NCBI GenBank assembly: GCA_021234155.1
Contig: JAJEKV010000133.1
Span: forward strand, 1,276,542 to 1,340,541
Source: Isoetes taiwanensis
Lineage: Eukaryota; Streptophyta; Lycopodiopsida; Isoetales; Isoetaceae
DNA: 64,000 nucleotides
Reading direction: 5' to 3'
The position numbers and the translations under genes were made by a program. Under the pieces are notes generated by a model that saw only the letters and a program-made list of their open reading frames with translations, was not told the DNA's origin and searched no databases. This document shows, one piece after another, positions 21,019-31,602 of the stretch. Every line of letters begins with the position of its first letter. Position 1 is the first letter of the stretch.

Positions 21019-21460
21019 ATCAAGAATCGTTACCCAATGCCTAGAATTGATGATATCATGGACCATTTAGTGGGAGCAAAATATTTCTCTAGAATCGATC
21101 TAAGAAGTGGCATCAAATTAGCATTCAGGAAGGAGATGAGCCCAAAATGGCTTTTCGAACCAATCAAGGGCACTATGAATTTGCAGTCATGCCCTTCGGA
21201 TTGGCAAATGCCCCGACCACAATCATGCGGCTCATGAGTAATGTGTTTCATGGGTATTTAGATAAGTTCATCCAAATATTTTTGGATGATTTGATCTACT
21301 CAAGGAGTAGAGAGGAACACTTAGAGCATTTGAAAAAAGTATTGGCATTGCTAAGGGAGTGCAAACTGTTTACTATAAGTGTGAATTTCTAAAAGAACAA
21401 GTGGCCTATCTTGGACATATAGTCTCTGGAACGAGATAGCCCCAGAGCCATAAGGGAATG
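21019..21460 (+). pseudogene. Reverse transcriptase of gypsy element 2, frame-broken
   Basis: Blocks in order: NRYPMPRIDDIMDHLVGAKY, FSRIDLRSG (first catalytic Asp), then after a frame shift near 21150 HYEFAVMPFGLANAPTT, and IFLDDLIYSRSREEHLEHLK with the Asp pair. The order and spacing are those of a Ty3/gypsy RT palm domain. At least one frameshift and stops at 21238 and 21390 prevent translation. Confidence 0.85.
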
Positions 21461-22822
21461 GCCGCAACTAGTAGATGTGTGGGATGTAAGAAGCTTTCTA
21501 GGCTCAGCCACTTACTATAGAAAATTTCTTCCAAAATTTTCAAAGGTGGCTACTCCCCTCACCGACTTGCTTAAAAGAGGACAAAAATTCCTATGGGGGG
21601 GAGAGCAAACGAGAGCCTTTGAATGAATTAAGACCTTGCTCTCAAGTGAACCAATTTTAAAATCCCGGATTTAAATATACCCTTTGAAGTTTACACTGAC
21701 GCATGTGGACAAGCTCTGGGAGCAGTCCTTATGCAACAAGAGTATGTGGTGGCTTATGAAAGCCAAAAAATAAATTTGACAAAAAAGAACTATGCCACTT
21801 AAGAACAAGAGTTGTTGGCCATAGTTCATGCCTTAAAAACATGGCGGCATTATTTGAGCTCTGGGACCAATAAAGAACTGTGCAAGTTCATAGTGTTTAC
21901 GGATCAAAAGCAATTGAAAATTTTACAAAGTCAAGCAGAAATAAGTCCCAGACAAGCACATTGGTTGGATTTCTTACGTGAATTTCATTTTTAAATTCCG
22001 CATAGCCCAGGAAAGAACAACCCAGTTGCAGATGCCCTTTCCCGAATAAAGTATATCAACGAGACGGTGTCTTTATAGTGGGACCACTTCCAACAAATTA
22101 GGGATTCGCGTCAAAACAAAAGAGAGGGTGCTCTTTGGACTCAAAATGATAATTTATGGTTTTATAAGGGACGGATTTATGTACCCTTAGCAGAGAATCT
22201 CAAGAAGGAGTTTTTTTACAAGTTCCATAATACCCTGCACACGAGGGGGGTGGAAGACTTATGAATTGATTAAAAGACAATTCTTTTGGCCTGGTATGAA
22301 ACATGATGTAAAATCTCATGTAGCATAGTGCCAAGTGTGTCAAGCTGTTAAAATAGATCATGGCAAGACGACAAGATTACTACAGCCATTATCCATAGCT
22401 TTTGAGATGTGGGAATACTTAAGCATGGACTTTATAGTCGTACTCCCAGGAACAAGTCGGCAGGACACACAAGTGTTTGTGATGGTCGCTTGTTTAACGA
22501 AGTATGCAAAGTTCCTAGCATTATAGGATGATGCTATAGGACAAGATGCGGCAAGGGAGTACCTACGAGTTGTGTACCCCACTTTTGGTCTACCATGAAA
22601 AATTATAAGCGACAAAGATTCTAAGTTCACAGGACACTTTTGGAATATTTCATGAAAGGACTGGGAGTAAGTCTCAGTATGAGTAGTGAAAATCATCGCC
22701 AAACTGATGGACAAACAAAACGAATTAACATAACCCTGGAGGATATGTCAAGAAGTTTTGTGTTTGAGAAACAATCCAAGTGGAAAAAATACTTGCCCTG
22801 TGTTAAATTCACTTATAACAAG
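21461..22822 (+). pseudogene. RNase H and integrase (first part) of gypsy element 2
   Basis: The connection SFLGSATYYRKF is followed by an RNase H domain: FEVYTDACGQALGAVLMQQ (Asp), EQELLAIVHALKTWRHYL (Glu) and FIVFTDQKQLKILQ (Asp), then NNPVADALSR. The integrase zinc region is frame-broken. The catalytic core shows MDFIVVLPGTSRQD, then VMVACLTKYAKF (first Asp lost), an IISDKDSKF-like second block and NHRQTDGQTKRIN with the Glu replaced by Lys. The frame ends exactly at the hAT insertion at 22822. Confidence 0.8.
22815..22822. repeat. 8-bp target-site duplication of the hAT element, left
   Basis: ATAACAAG next to the left terminal repeat corresponds to ATAACAAC at 30702-30709 (seven of eight bases). 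Eight bases is the hAT target-duplication length. Confidence 0.8.
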
Positions 22823-23019
22823 CAGGGTTTGAAATTGGGGTTTTGGGTGGGAGGGGGGTCCTCCCTGAAATTTTCAGTCACAATAAAAAAATTCTAACCA
22901 GTTTTTATTTTCACGGAACCCGCTTCCTAAGGAAAAAAAAAGGGGCCAGCTAACTTATAGGCTAATATGTAGCATTATAACAGGGGTTTTTTTTTGTGTT
23001 TTTGTGTTTTTGTGTTTTT

Positions 23020-23492
23020 TTTTAGTATAATAACCAACACATAACTACCATTGACATTAACAAATATAACCATTGGATCCAACACATTTAAATTAAAATC
23101 CCCCTTAAACCCCCTTTGGTTTGGGTGCATATTCACACGGGGGGTGACTCCGGGCATCGAGAGCTGTCGGATGGGCATATTTGCCCTTTATTCCTTCATC
23201 TGGACCGTACGTAAAGTTCCTCATTTGTGGGGTATGCAAGTACAAGATTTGCTATACTGTATAATAAGATTCGCAAAATACTATAAGATTTCAACCGGAA
23301 TACTATATGGTGTTGATTTCGTACGTGCAAAATACAATTATGAGGGGCTCTCGCCTTCCCACCCCACCCCCTCGGTGTGAATATGCACCCAAACCAAAGG
23401 GGGTTTAAGGGGGATTTTAATTTAAATGTGTTGGATCCAATGGTTATATTTGTTAATGTCAATGGTAGTTATGTGTTGGTTATTATACTAAA
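23020..23492. mobile_element. Foldback/MITE family 1, complete copy
   Basis: The 121-bp left arm 23020-23140 (tagtataataaccaacac...ccctttggtttgggtgcata) is inverted at 23372-23492 with nearly perfect identity, around a 230-bp centre. The left arm is preceded by a TTTTTGTG microsatellite (22985-23018); the right arm is followed by the palindrome GGCCCTTCGGGCC (23503-23515). Open frames in the arms are chance. No transposase inside. Confidence 0.85.
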
Positions 23493-23628
23493 AAAAATTT
23501 TTGGCCCTTCGGGCCATAAAAAAAAAAACAGACGTGAGAATACAAAAGACATTTAAAACATAAAGATAGTGTAGGGTTGCATCTTGAACCTTGGAATACA
23601 AGAATCATGTAAACTATTGTAAATTGTC

Positions 23629-24385
23629 ATGCATAAGCAAACTTGTTTTGGCATTTGCTACTGCTGCATCAAACTGGAAACCCTTTTTGATAATTTGCTC
23701 ATGAATATTTTTTGCTCTATCCATGCCCCAATCTTCGCTTTGAATGCTTTCAAAATGGCAAGAAATATTATTGTGTCGGCATTATCCCCTCGCGCATCTT
23801 TGTCAAAACAGTCTATGGGAGAAAGGATGTCGTTGTATTCAGCATGTCCATTAATGCTAGATATTCATTGTACCCCAAGTGACCACATCTCGATTTTCCA
23901 AATTGTCAAAGATTGCCAAAGCCTCATTTAATCTCCCAAATTTTGCATACATGTCCACCAATGTGCTACCCACAAAAATAGCATTTTGAAACTTGGATCC
24001 CATCACGTACTCATGAATGTACCTGCCTCTTTCAATGGCCCTAATGCTGACACATGCTTTTAAGATGCTTGAGAACGTAATCTCATCTGGACTCATCCCT
24101 TCTTGCAGCATCTGATGAAAATATGCAACTCTTCAAAAACTTTGCATTGCATACGCATCCACCAAAGTACTTGTCACAAAAACATTAAGAGAGTGTGCAC
24201 TGCAAATGATCTGATTATACACAAGTCTTCCTCGGCAAAGATATGATGTCAAGAGCATGCTTTTAGGGCGTAAAACATAAATATGCCGGGTCATCCTCAC
24301 TATCTGATTGTTTCATTCTGCAATAAAGTTCTACTGCAGCCTCAGCCTGTCCAAGGTCCACATTGGCCTACACATTCCTGGTATA
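23629..24385 (-). pseudogene. PPR protein gene fragment
   Basis: On the minus strand, 24111-23857 is one clear frame with pentatricopeptide repeats of the plant PLS type: MSPDEITFSSILKACVSIRA, RYIHEYVMGSKFQNAIFVGS, LVDMYAKFGRLNEALAIFDN and RDVVTW. Upstream, frame-shifted pieces (LGQAEAAVELYCRMKQSD; TSTLVDAYAMQS) and downstream ones (MDRAKNIHEQIIKKGFQFDA) extend the match to about 750 bases, roughly six repeats. PPR proteins bind organelle RNA for editing or processing. Several frameshifts and stops and no start or C-terminal domain make it a dead fragment. It sits inside the hAT element and was probably captured or co-inserted. Confidence 0.85.
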
Positions 24386-25205
24386 TCCGAACCAATACCT
24401 GGAGCAGAGATCATGTCGGTGACGACCCCTGATCTGCAGGATCACTTCAAGCAGCAGTCTCAACTCCTCTATTAGTCCGCAGGTGTGATTTGCTCCTCGC
24501 TCGCATTGGAGCCGAGCCGAGGCACGCAACGACCGAAGCTGTCGAGAGCTCAACCCCCGAAGGTTCCTTTCGCTGCTATCTATAAATGAGGTCACATATA
24601 AATGCCCTTCATGCATGGACTATGCATATCAGATCTTATAGCATGTACATTTGAGCTAATTTAGAAATTACCTCCTTACATAGAGCGAATCTTGCAAGTT
24701 TTGGGAGGTGCGGTGAACGCCAAGCCAACTGGAAGCTTCACCCATTAAACTCGATTGTATAGAGGCACTAATATGAGGACCCCCGCAACCTTGTCGATCC
24801 TCCATCTAACGTACCATTTTGGCAATCAAGAAGATGCAAATGCTAGCGGCCTTCTTAGTCCTTCTCGCAATAACATGAAATTTACCTATTCTATATCTAT
24901 AAGGCAAAACCTTAGATCCCAACGGCCCCGGCAGCTTTTAAAATTGACCTAACATATCTAAAAACCGGCATTGATCCAACGGTTGAATTTCGCCAAAGCG
25001 ACTTAGGATCGACGCCAATTCCCTTCACCAATTTCATAAGCGTTACCACGGCTCTTGCTGCACTAAGTAAATTCCGCAAAAGAACATTTTGAGCCAATTG
25101 TCTTCATAAGCGGGGATACCATGCAAAACTATTTGAGCAGCTGTGGCAAACTTGCTTCCCTTCCAGATTCCTTTGAAAATCACCAAGGCTTTCCACGGCA
25201 ACAAT
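24386..25205. other. Unassigned DNA inside the hAT element
   Basis: Mixed-composition sequence with short open frames that match nothing I know. It may continue the captured gene fragment, since the PPR-like reading reaches about 24385 before fading. Confidence 0.3.
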
Positions 25206-25305
25206 AAGCTATGCATGCTAGCCAATCCAATCCAATCCAATCCATAGACCAGACCCTAATCTACACAATCCAATCCAATCCATAGACCAGACCCTAATCT
25301 ACACA
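25206..25305. repeat. ATCCA microsatellite within a tandem duplication
   Basis: Runs of AATCC units (25219-25241 and 25266-25281) are each followed by atagaccagaccctaatct acacaa, giving two copies of a roughly 45-base unit directly beside foldback family 2. Confidence 0.7.
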
Positions 25306-25655
25306 ACCCTAAAATGAACCCTAAAAATAATGGGAGGATATTCACAACCAGCACAAAAAGCCCCCCCCAGATTTGCCCCCTTTTCCAAAATCAGCGGCTT
25401 ACAAAAGGGTGCACTCTAGAAATACTATTTAGTACACCGGATGAATACGGCCACCAAATCATATGAAAACCTTAGAGAAAACAAGACAAAAACACAAAAA
25501 GAAACCCCCGTTATAATGCTACATATTCATCCAGTGTACTAAATAGTATTTCTAGAGTGCACCCTTTGTAAGTCAGTTGATTTTAGAAAAGGGGGCAAAC
25601 TCGTGGGTGAATATCCTCCCATTAGTTTAGGGTTTTTTAGGGTTGTTTAGCCTTT
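25302..25655. mobile_element. Foldback/MITE family 2
   Basis: The left arm about 25302-25458 pairs with the right arm about 25526-25655. Matching blocks include gggaggatattcac, ttgcccccttttc, and gggtgcactctagaaatact with their complements on the right. The arms are AT-rich and about 130 bp long, with some mismatches and small indels. About 45 bases of the centre (ttataatgctacatatt plus an A-rich repeat) reappear inverted at 22965-23020, beside family 1. No coding capacity. Confidence 0.8.
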
Positions 25656-26199
25656 TTTTTTTTAGGTAATCTTCACCATTTAACTATTTCGAACTAGCAT
25701 TTTATTTTATTTTCTTTTAAACCTAACGTTGGCCAGTGAGGCGGCTCCGCGAATCCGTCTCCGTGCCCGGATCCTACCACAAGTCGTGTTTACCTTGATC
25801 GATTGCTTTCGAAGTTAGGGCATTAGGCAATGCCTTGTATGATGGCGCGCGTCTTCCGGCATTAGATCCTTAGTGGTATTTGCCCGGAGCTTCAAGTGTG
25901 ATAATAACGGCTCAAAATCGCCAAGTATGTTGGAGGAATCGTGCCTATGAATCTGGGAGGTAATATGAACAACTCTATTTCTCATCTCTACCTATGTGGA
26001 AAAGCGTGGCATCATATGATGCGGCTCCTTCAAAACTTATTTTCATTGAATGTGAATGAGGTTCACCTAGCGGCAAATAGGCTTGTTTACGTGGGTAGCT
26101 TTGAGCATTTGCATTGCCGCAAGAGTTCGATTTGTAGGCTTCTCTTCAAAATTCGAGGCGATTTGCGTTTTACAAACCGCCGGGTTTTAGGTTTAGATC
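25656..26199. other. Unassigned DNA inside the hAT element
   Basis: The open frame 25941-26225 (plus) gives a peptide without recognised features. A poly-T run at about 25651-25661 marks the start. Nothing else supported. Confidence 0.3.
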
Positions 26200-26512
26200 T
26201 TCAAAGACATAAATATGATGCATGAACGCCCCTCAAGGAATGCAAGGTGGAGATGGGCAACCATGGATGATGATGCCACCACTCGCTAAGCCAGCGAACG
26301 ATCCATGATGGGTGTGCCGCCACCTCCGCCGCAGACCCTATTATGCAATGACCCATGATGGGCCGGCAACAAGCGCAAGGTGTGATGCAACCCCGTACTG
26401 TAATGCCTCCCATGCAAGAGCGTGTCAATGCAGCCCCTGCCAATCATGCACCGGTCGGTCACGATACCACTTTGAGTGCCGAATCAATTGACCGCGATTG
26501 GCAAGTAAGGTT
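26200..26512 (+). pseudogene. Possible captured Met/Pro/Gln-rich exon
   Basis: The plus frame reads PMMGRQQAQGVMQPRTVMPP, then NAAPANHAPVGHDTTLSAES and IDRDWQ, directly followed by GTAAGG, a consensus plant splice donor at about 26506. Upstream the same style (WMMMPPLAKPANDP) is interrupted by stops. Composition and donor fit an exon of a nuclear RNA-binding or splicing-type protein, but I cannot name it. Low-complexity chance is the alternative. Confidence 0.35.
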
Positions 26513-27559
26513 GTAAATTTTGTTATTGGATTTGTTCCCTTCTTACTCAGTCACCATGAGCTTATTTTTTCAAGAATAGACAAGAACTCTAGTAATCTCC
26601 ACTCTCCCATTTTAGCATGGTTACTTTCGCTTTTCATTTCGGGCTTTGTAAAATTTGTAAAGTCTTTGTAGATTTAAATTAGTACACCGTGCACGGCGCT
26701 ATTGAGAGTGAGCGGAAGAATTTTGCACTGTAAAAACATCATGGCATGCACTCGTGTCCTCGCCGCTTGAACCCATTGTATATTTTACTCATCACTTTCC
26801 AAAATCGCAGATTTCAATTTCGTGGGGTGATGTCTAAACCTCCAACACTCTAATATCTAGTCGTGTGATCTTGTTTGGTCCCATTAAGTTATGAAGCTCA
26901 TTTGATCTGTGTTGAAAACCCCATTTGGGCAGCATTGCTGAATTGTGTGCAAGCTGAATTGCTAAGTTAACAAATATGTTTCTATCATCCATGTTCTGAT
27001 GTGAGTTTTACATTTAAGCTGTCACCATATGTTTCTTAGATGTTCCGGGGTAAATCTTGTTATTAAAATGGGTAAATCTTGTTATTAAAATGGCATGGCG
27101 TGACGCCATGCTTCATATTAGTGTTCTATACAACTAGAACAAAACATGGTTACAAGCAGTTACTAAAGATACAAACCTGCCCATTCACTACTTTTTTGCA
27201 AGAATCAAAGGTATGCATATCTAATTGTACCCATGTGATTTACATGAGCCACCTTCTCATACTTACGATGAGTTGATATGCATATGCTTATGAATGTTTG
27301 CCATGGCAAAACAAGCTTGCATTTAACACCAGCACATGTTACCATATGCACTAGCATATGCGTGACAATGTGCAATTTACAAAGATAATGAATATAATGA
27401 TTACATAAAATGTACTTATAGTTGTTTGCAGGAAATAATTTGTTTATCTTGATTTATAGTTGTTTGCAATGGAAATAATTTGTTTGTCTTGATGTTATTA
27501 TGCTTTTTAGTAATTAATATTTAGGCCCATAAACTTTACTTATGTTTGCTTTAGTTAGG
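26513..27559. repeat. AT-rich DNA with two local tandem duplications and a palindrome
   Basis: The unit gggtaaatcttgttattaaaat is doubled at about 27048-27090, followed at once by the near-perfect palindrome GCATGGCGTGACGCCATGC (27093-27111). A second doubling (atagttgtttgca-gaaataatttgttt) lies at about 27418-27495. No gene seen. Confidence 0.55.
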
Positions 27560-27905
27560 GCCCGAAGGGCCCAAATTTTTTTTTAATATAACAATCAACA
27601 CACAACTACCATTAACATTATTAACACAAACCATTGCATTTAACACATTTAAATTAAAATCCCCCTTAAACCCCCTTTGGTTTGGGTGCATATTCACATG
27701 GGGGGTTACGTAGGGCAGCGAGAGCTACAATACATGTACAAAATTAACACCATTAAGTACATTCTTTCAAACCTTATAGTATTTTACAAACCTCAATATA
27801 CAGTATACAAAAACTTGTACATGCATCTACCCCAGAAACGAGGATTGCTATGTACGGCCCAGATCTTGGAATAAAGGGCAAATATGCCCATCCGACAGCT
27901 CTGGT
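27560..27905. mobile_element. Foldback family 1, inverted one-armed copy
   Basis: GGGCCCGAAGGGCCC followed by an arm 27585-27705 matches the arm of the 23-kb element. The centre (to about 27900, ending ctgtcggatgggcata in reverse) matches the 23-kb centre but in the opposite orientation. The second arm is missing after 27905, so this is a truncated copy lying the other way round. Confidence 0.75.
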
Positions 27906-28683
27906 TGCTCTGGTTGCTCTGGTTTCTTTATACGGGCGACGGCATTTTTTTATTTTTGATTCGTTAGGGTTTAGGTACCGTAAGACTTAGGGTTAGGTAG
28001 CCGTTCATTCCTTTTTTCCTTTGCTTTAGTTAGGTAACTTAGGTTAAGTTTTCTTCTCACTTTTAGGCTAAGGAAAAGGAGCCGCCCATTTTCATTCCAC
28101 CGTTCCTCTTTAACTCGAAGTTATAGACAGTCCGCAGGGCAGTAGATTTTGATTTCATCTTCCGTCCAACTTCGAAGGCAAGCGTTTAAGAATGGGAGCT
28201 GCAAAATGGCATGGATTTCCTCTTCTCTTTGTCTCTGCTTTTGATTCTGGTCATTGTAGCCATTGCACTTGCAAAAGCAGCAGGATACTTAGACTAGAAT
28301 AAAAAATAGAGAGAGAGAGAGAGAGCAGAAAGATTTAGAGTGGGCTATGTTTTGGGGCATTTCATACTATTGGTGGCACTGGAAACATAGCTACAATAAG
28401 ATTCTAACTTTAGTTTTAGTTGTTTTACATTTTAAATTTCCTGATCTCTTTGTTCAGATCCATCTCCTTGCATGTTTCTTTCGATTTATTAATGTATATC
28501 CTTGTAGTTTTCCTTTCTAATTGCAACATTCTATTACTGAAGTGAATCTTGGACAATAGCCTATGAGTCCATTCATAAAATATTCAACTGAAATATAAGT
28601 GTTTGTGTGTATTTATCTGAAAAGCATGCTTGCTAAGAACCGAAAATGCTATTCATTCCTTGTATTGAATTTCTTGCACGTCT
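27906..28683. other. Leader region before the hAT transposase
   Basis: AT-rich sequence with a GA microsatellite (28308-28325). It probably includes the 5' untranslated region or an intron of the transposase gene. No BED zinc finger, common at hAT N-termini, is recognisable. Confidence 0.4.
28211..28297 (+). CDS. 28-codon hydrophobic mini-ORF
   Basis: ATG at 28211 starts MDFLFSLSLLLILVIVAIAL and continues to a stop at 28295-28297. It reads as a single membrane segment or signal peptide. It lies about 390 bases before the transposase frame. It could be a leader ORF, the captured N-terminal exon of a secreted protein, or chance. Confidence 0.25.
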   Translation: MDFLFSLSLLLILVIVAIALAKAAGYLD

Positions 28684-30421
28684 TTGCTCAGATCCATCTT
28701 TAATTTAAGGCTGCTTATACTGTTGGCAGCGAGAATTTGGTCATTCAACGACTTTGAACATGTTATTGACCTGATTGATTTAGTGAGTTGTCCAGCAATA
28801 ACCAAACAGTTGTATCAGAATGAACATGTTTGCCATGATTTTGTCGTGTATATTGGTGAGAGATTGCATACTACTTTGATAGAAAAGATGAAAAGTAGTC
28901 CATTTTTTGGAATTCAAATTGATGAGTCAACAGATGATGCTACCCAACAGCATCTTGTTCTTTGTGTTAGTTATTTGGAATATGGCAGCGAAGCAAAACA
29001 TAGTTTTTTGACCATCTTAAGGGTTAGAAAGGCTGATGCAAGCACATTATTTGATGCTTTGGTGGAGCACCTTAAACAAGCTGGCCTTGACATGAACAAG
29101 TTAATTGGATTTAGCCTTGATGGAGCATCCACAATAACAGGTCATAGAACTGATGTTGCAGCTAGATTGAAGAGTTTTTATTCCTACATGACCAGCATTC
29201 ATTGCATTGCTCATCGTACTAATTTGGCTCTCCAGGATGCAGCGAAAAAGTCTACTATGTCTTGGATAGAAGATATCAAAATGCTTGTCAATGCAATTGC
29301 AGCCCACTTTTCACGCAGCAGCAAATGATTGGAGAATTCAAGAGCTGGTATGCGCGATTTTGCGATTAGAAGGGATCCAAAGTATACGATGGTTGAGCAG
29401 GCATAATGCTATTGGTAAATTGTGTGAGGAATTATCTGCAGCCTTGGAGTATTCAAAGGTAGAATCATTAGCCATCTTTTCTAAGTTATTCGATTTCAAA
29501 ACGATTTATCTGCTGTATTTTCTAGCTGATCTCCTTGGAGGTTGAATGATTTTGAGTAAGATGTTTCAAGATAAAAAAATTGACATAATCAGCATAAATG
29601 ACCCTGCAAAAACTGTAATTTTAGCAATTTAGACCTATTATATTGATGTATCTGAAATAGATTTGAATGCTTATCATCTTGATTCAAAGGGTTATCCTAT
29701 AATCCCAAATTACGGGCCTCTGGCTGGCTAGTTGAAAGCTTTAAGGTCCTTGATACATGGAAATGAACTTAGAAGCTTCGAAATATCAAGGGAGATGGAT
29801 GGGACAGATTTGAAAAATGTTATAGCTCAGCAAAAGGCATATGCCAAGGCCATATGTAATTACTTAGAAGTCAAATTTGAAGATACATCCATTGAATATA
29901 CCCAAAATATACCCAAAATAGCTATCAGGTCAAGAAAGTTTGGGGAAGAGAGCTTAAAGGAGCTGATTAAGTTTTATGGCATGTCAAAGAAGGTGAAAGG
30001 ACTGGCAGAAATGACGACACCTTTAATCAATGGAGATGATTTGAGACGTGAGTATTCTGATTACAAGCTTTATGCTAATTGGCAGCATAAGAATTTGGAT
30101 AAAGTGTGTTCAATAATTGCTTCAAGTCCAGCAAATGAAATGCGTTACACAAATATTTTGACCTTACTTCAAATTGGTTTAATTCAATGTGCAAGTAATG
30201 CACTTTGCGAGAGTAGTTTCAGCCATAGAACTAGTGTAAAACGTCGATGGCGACCATTACTAGGTGATTGCTGTTTAAGTGCTTGTCTCTATATTGTTGT
30301 AAATGGGCCTCCTCATGCAAGAGACTTTGACTTCACACAAAGCATAGAAGTGTGGAAAAACAAGGCTGAGAATTGTGGTCAGATTATCTACTCTGGAGAG
30401 CCAAGTCGCTATTCAGCTTAG
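28684..30421 (+). pseudogene. hAT transposase, frame-broken
   Basis: The first frame 28684-29328 contains GIQIDESTDDATQQHLVLCV (first catalytic Asp), GFSLDGASTITGHRTDVAAR (second Asp) and IHCIAHRTNLALQDAA, the RNase H-fold blocks of hAT transposases of the ZMYM/ZNF862-like type. After a frame change near 29320 the other phase runs on through LEGIQSIRWLSRHNAIGKLC, with in-frame stops near 29542, 29629 and 29729. It ends in 29732-30421 with CASNALCESSFSHR, the conserved C-terminal Glu/dimerisation block. The enzyme excises and inserts hAT elements. Four breaks show the copy cannot make it. Confidence 0.88.
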
Positions 30422-30494
30422 TGGACTTTTTGAAAAGGAATTTATGATAGCTTTGCTATTCCATTTTGTAATATATGTTTACCATAAAAATCTT

Positions 30495-30577
30495 AACTTT
30501 TGTTACTTTATTCGTATTGTTGTCTAATTTTTTTGCTTTTGTTACTTTGTTGGTATTGTTGTCTAATTTTTTGGCTT
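30495..30577. repeat. Tandem duplication, about 41-bp unit
   Basis: cttttgttacttt-tt-gtattgttgtctaatttttt occurs twice in succession, inside the right subterminal part of the hAT element. Confidence 0.7.
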
Positions 30578-30701
30578 AAGGCATTTTTCCAATAGTTTTA
30601 ACTAGTTACAGGATTTGTCGGTTAGAAAAATTATAATCCGGTACCTTTAAATACTAGGAGGCATTTTCACTAGTAGAGGGAGTTTCTAATTTCGAACCCT
30701 G

Positions 30702-30709
30702 ATAACAAC
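30702..30709. repeat. 8-bp target-site duplication of the hAT element, right
   Basis: ATAACAAC, partner of ATAACAAG at 22815-22822. The single difference is at the last base. Confidence 0.8.
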
Positions 30710-31375
30710 GCGTACCACACAGGTACCAAAATGAATCCCTTTATGGCAATGATAGGTAGGAACCCAAGGTTCTATATGAGGATGAATCAAGCCTTGAAAA
30801 CTGATGCGGCTATCCATATGTTGGAAGATATGCAAGCCATCTTATATCAGTGTAGGGCAAACTTAAAGAAGGCTCAAGGTCGAGCCAGGATAAGTGCCAA
30901 TAAACATCGTAGATTGTTAACCTTCAAGGAAGGTGACTACGCATTTCTACAGATTGTTTACCCTTCGGCACTCAAGGTAGGGACCTTGAAACCATTGGTC
31001 AAGGGAAAATTTCCCAAATTGATGTCCCGATATGCTGGACCCTTCAAGGTGTTGAGAAGGATCAATGCAACATCATATGAGTTGGAGTTTCCAAATGGAA
31101 TAGGAGTGCACCCTGTGTTCCATGTCAGCCAACTCAAGAAAGCAATATTATCCACAGATAATGTTATAGCTCCTACGACACCACCCCTTAGCTCAGAGGT
31201 ATCTCTTAAGGTGATTCTAGACACTCGCGTTCGGAAGCTTCGCAATCGGAATATTGCAGAGTACTTGATCTTGTGGCAAGACCGACCACTTTCCAAGGCC
31301 ACGTGGGAGAGTGAAGAGGACGTGCAGCAAAACCCTGACCTGACTCAAAACTCGTGGAGGCCACGAAAGGTTTAA
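30710..31375 (+). pseudogene. Integrase C-terminus plus chromodomain of gypsy element 2
   Basis: Open without stops from the hAT boundary to a stop at 31373-31375. It begins AYHTGTKMNPFMAMIGRNPR, continues through the GPFKVLRRINATSYELEFPN and HPVFHVSQLKKAI segment typical of gypsy integrase C-termini, and ends with a chromodomain-like part (AEYLILWQDRPLSKATWESE). The chromodomain targets integration to modified histones. It is the intact downstream half of a gene split by the transposon. Confidence 0.85.
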
Positions 31376-31459
31376 TCGAGTCAATATGAGGCTAGTTACC
31401 TAGATGAAGATAAATTGGGAACTTGCATCAGGGATGGCAAGTAGGATGTCCACCAACAA

Positions 31460-31565
31460 TGAGCGACAAAACCATGGTTACTAGGTGACTCGGGGAATGG
31501 GTTTCCGAACGGACTAATGAAACCATGGTCACTAGGTGACCTAGGGAACGGGTTTCGAAAAACTC
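31460..31565. repeat. Tandem duplication, period about 52 bp
   Basis: aaACCATGGT-ACTAGGTGAC followed by ggGAA(T/C)GGGTTTCcgaa occurs at about 31471 and 31523. It lies between chromodomain and 3' LTR of gypsy element 2, where such short repeats are common in chromoviruses. Confidence 0.65.
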
Positions 31566-31602
31566 CCACTATTCTTGGGGACTAAGGATTTGAAGGAAGA
31601 TA

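Larger units (their letters stand above)
22823..30701 (+). mobile_element. hAT transposon inserted in the gypsy integrase
   Basis: The left end CAGGGTTTGAAATT and the right end (reverse complement CAGGGTTCGAAATT) form 14-bp terminal inverted repeats with one mismatch. They are flanked by 8-bp duplications ATAACAAG/ATAACAAC. Deleting the element plus one duplication brings the host integrase back into phase across the junction (FTYN then AYHTGTKMNPF). A hAT transposase lies near the right end. The left 5.8 kb contains a PPR-gene fragment, foldback elements and other non-transposase DNA, so the element is unusually long and composite. Confidence 0.85.
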
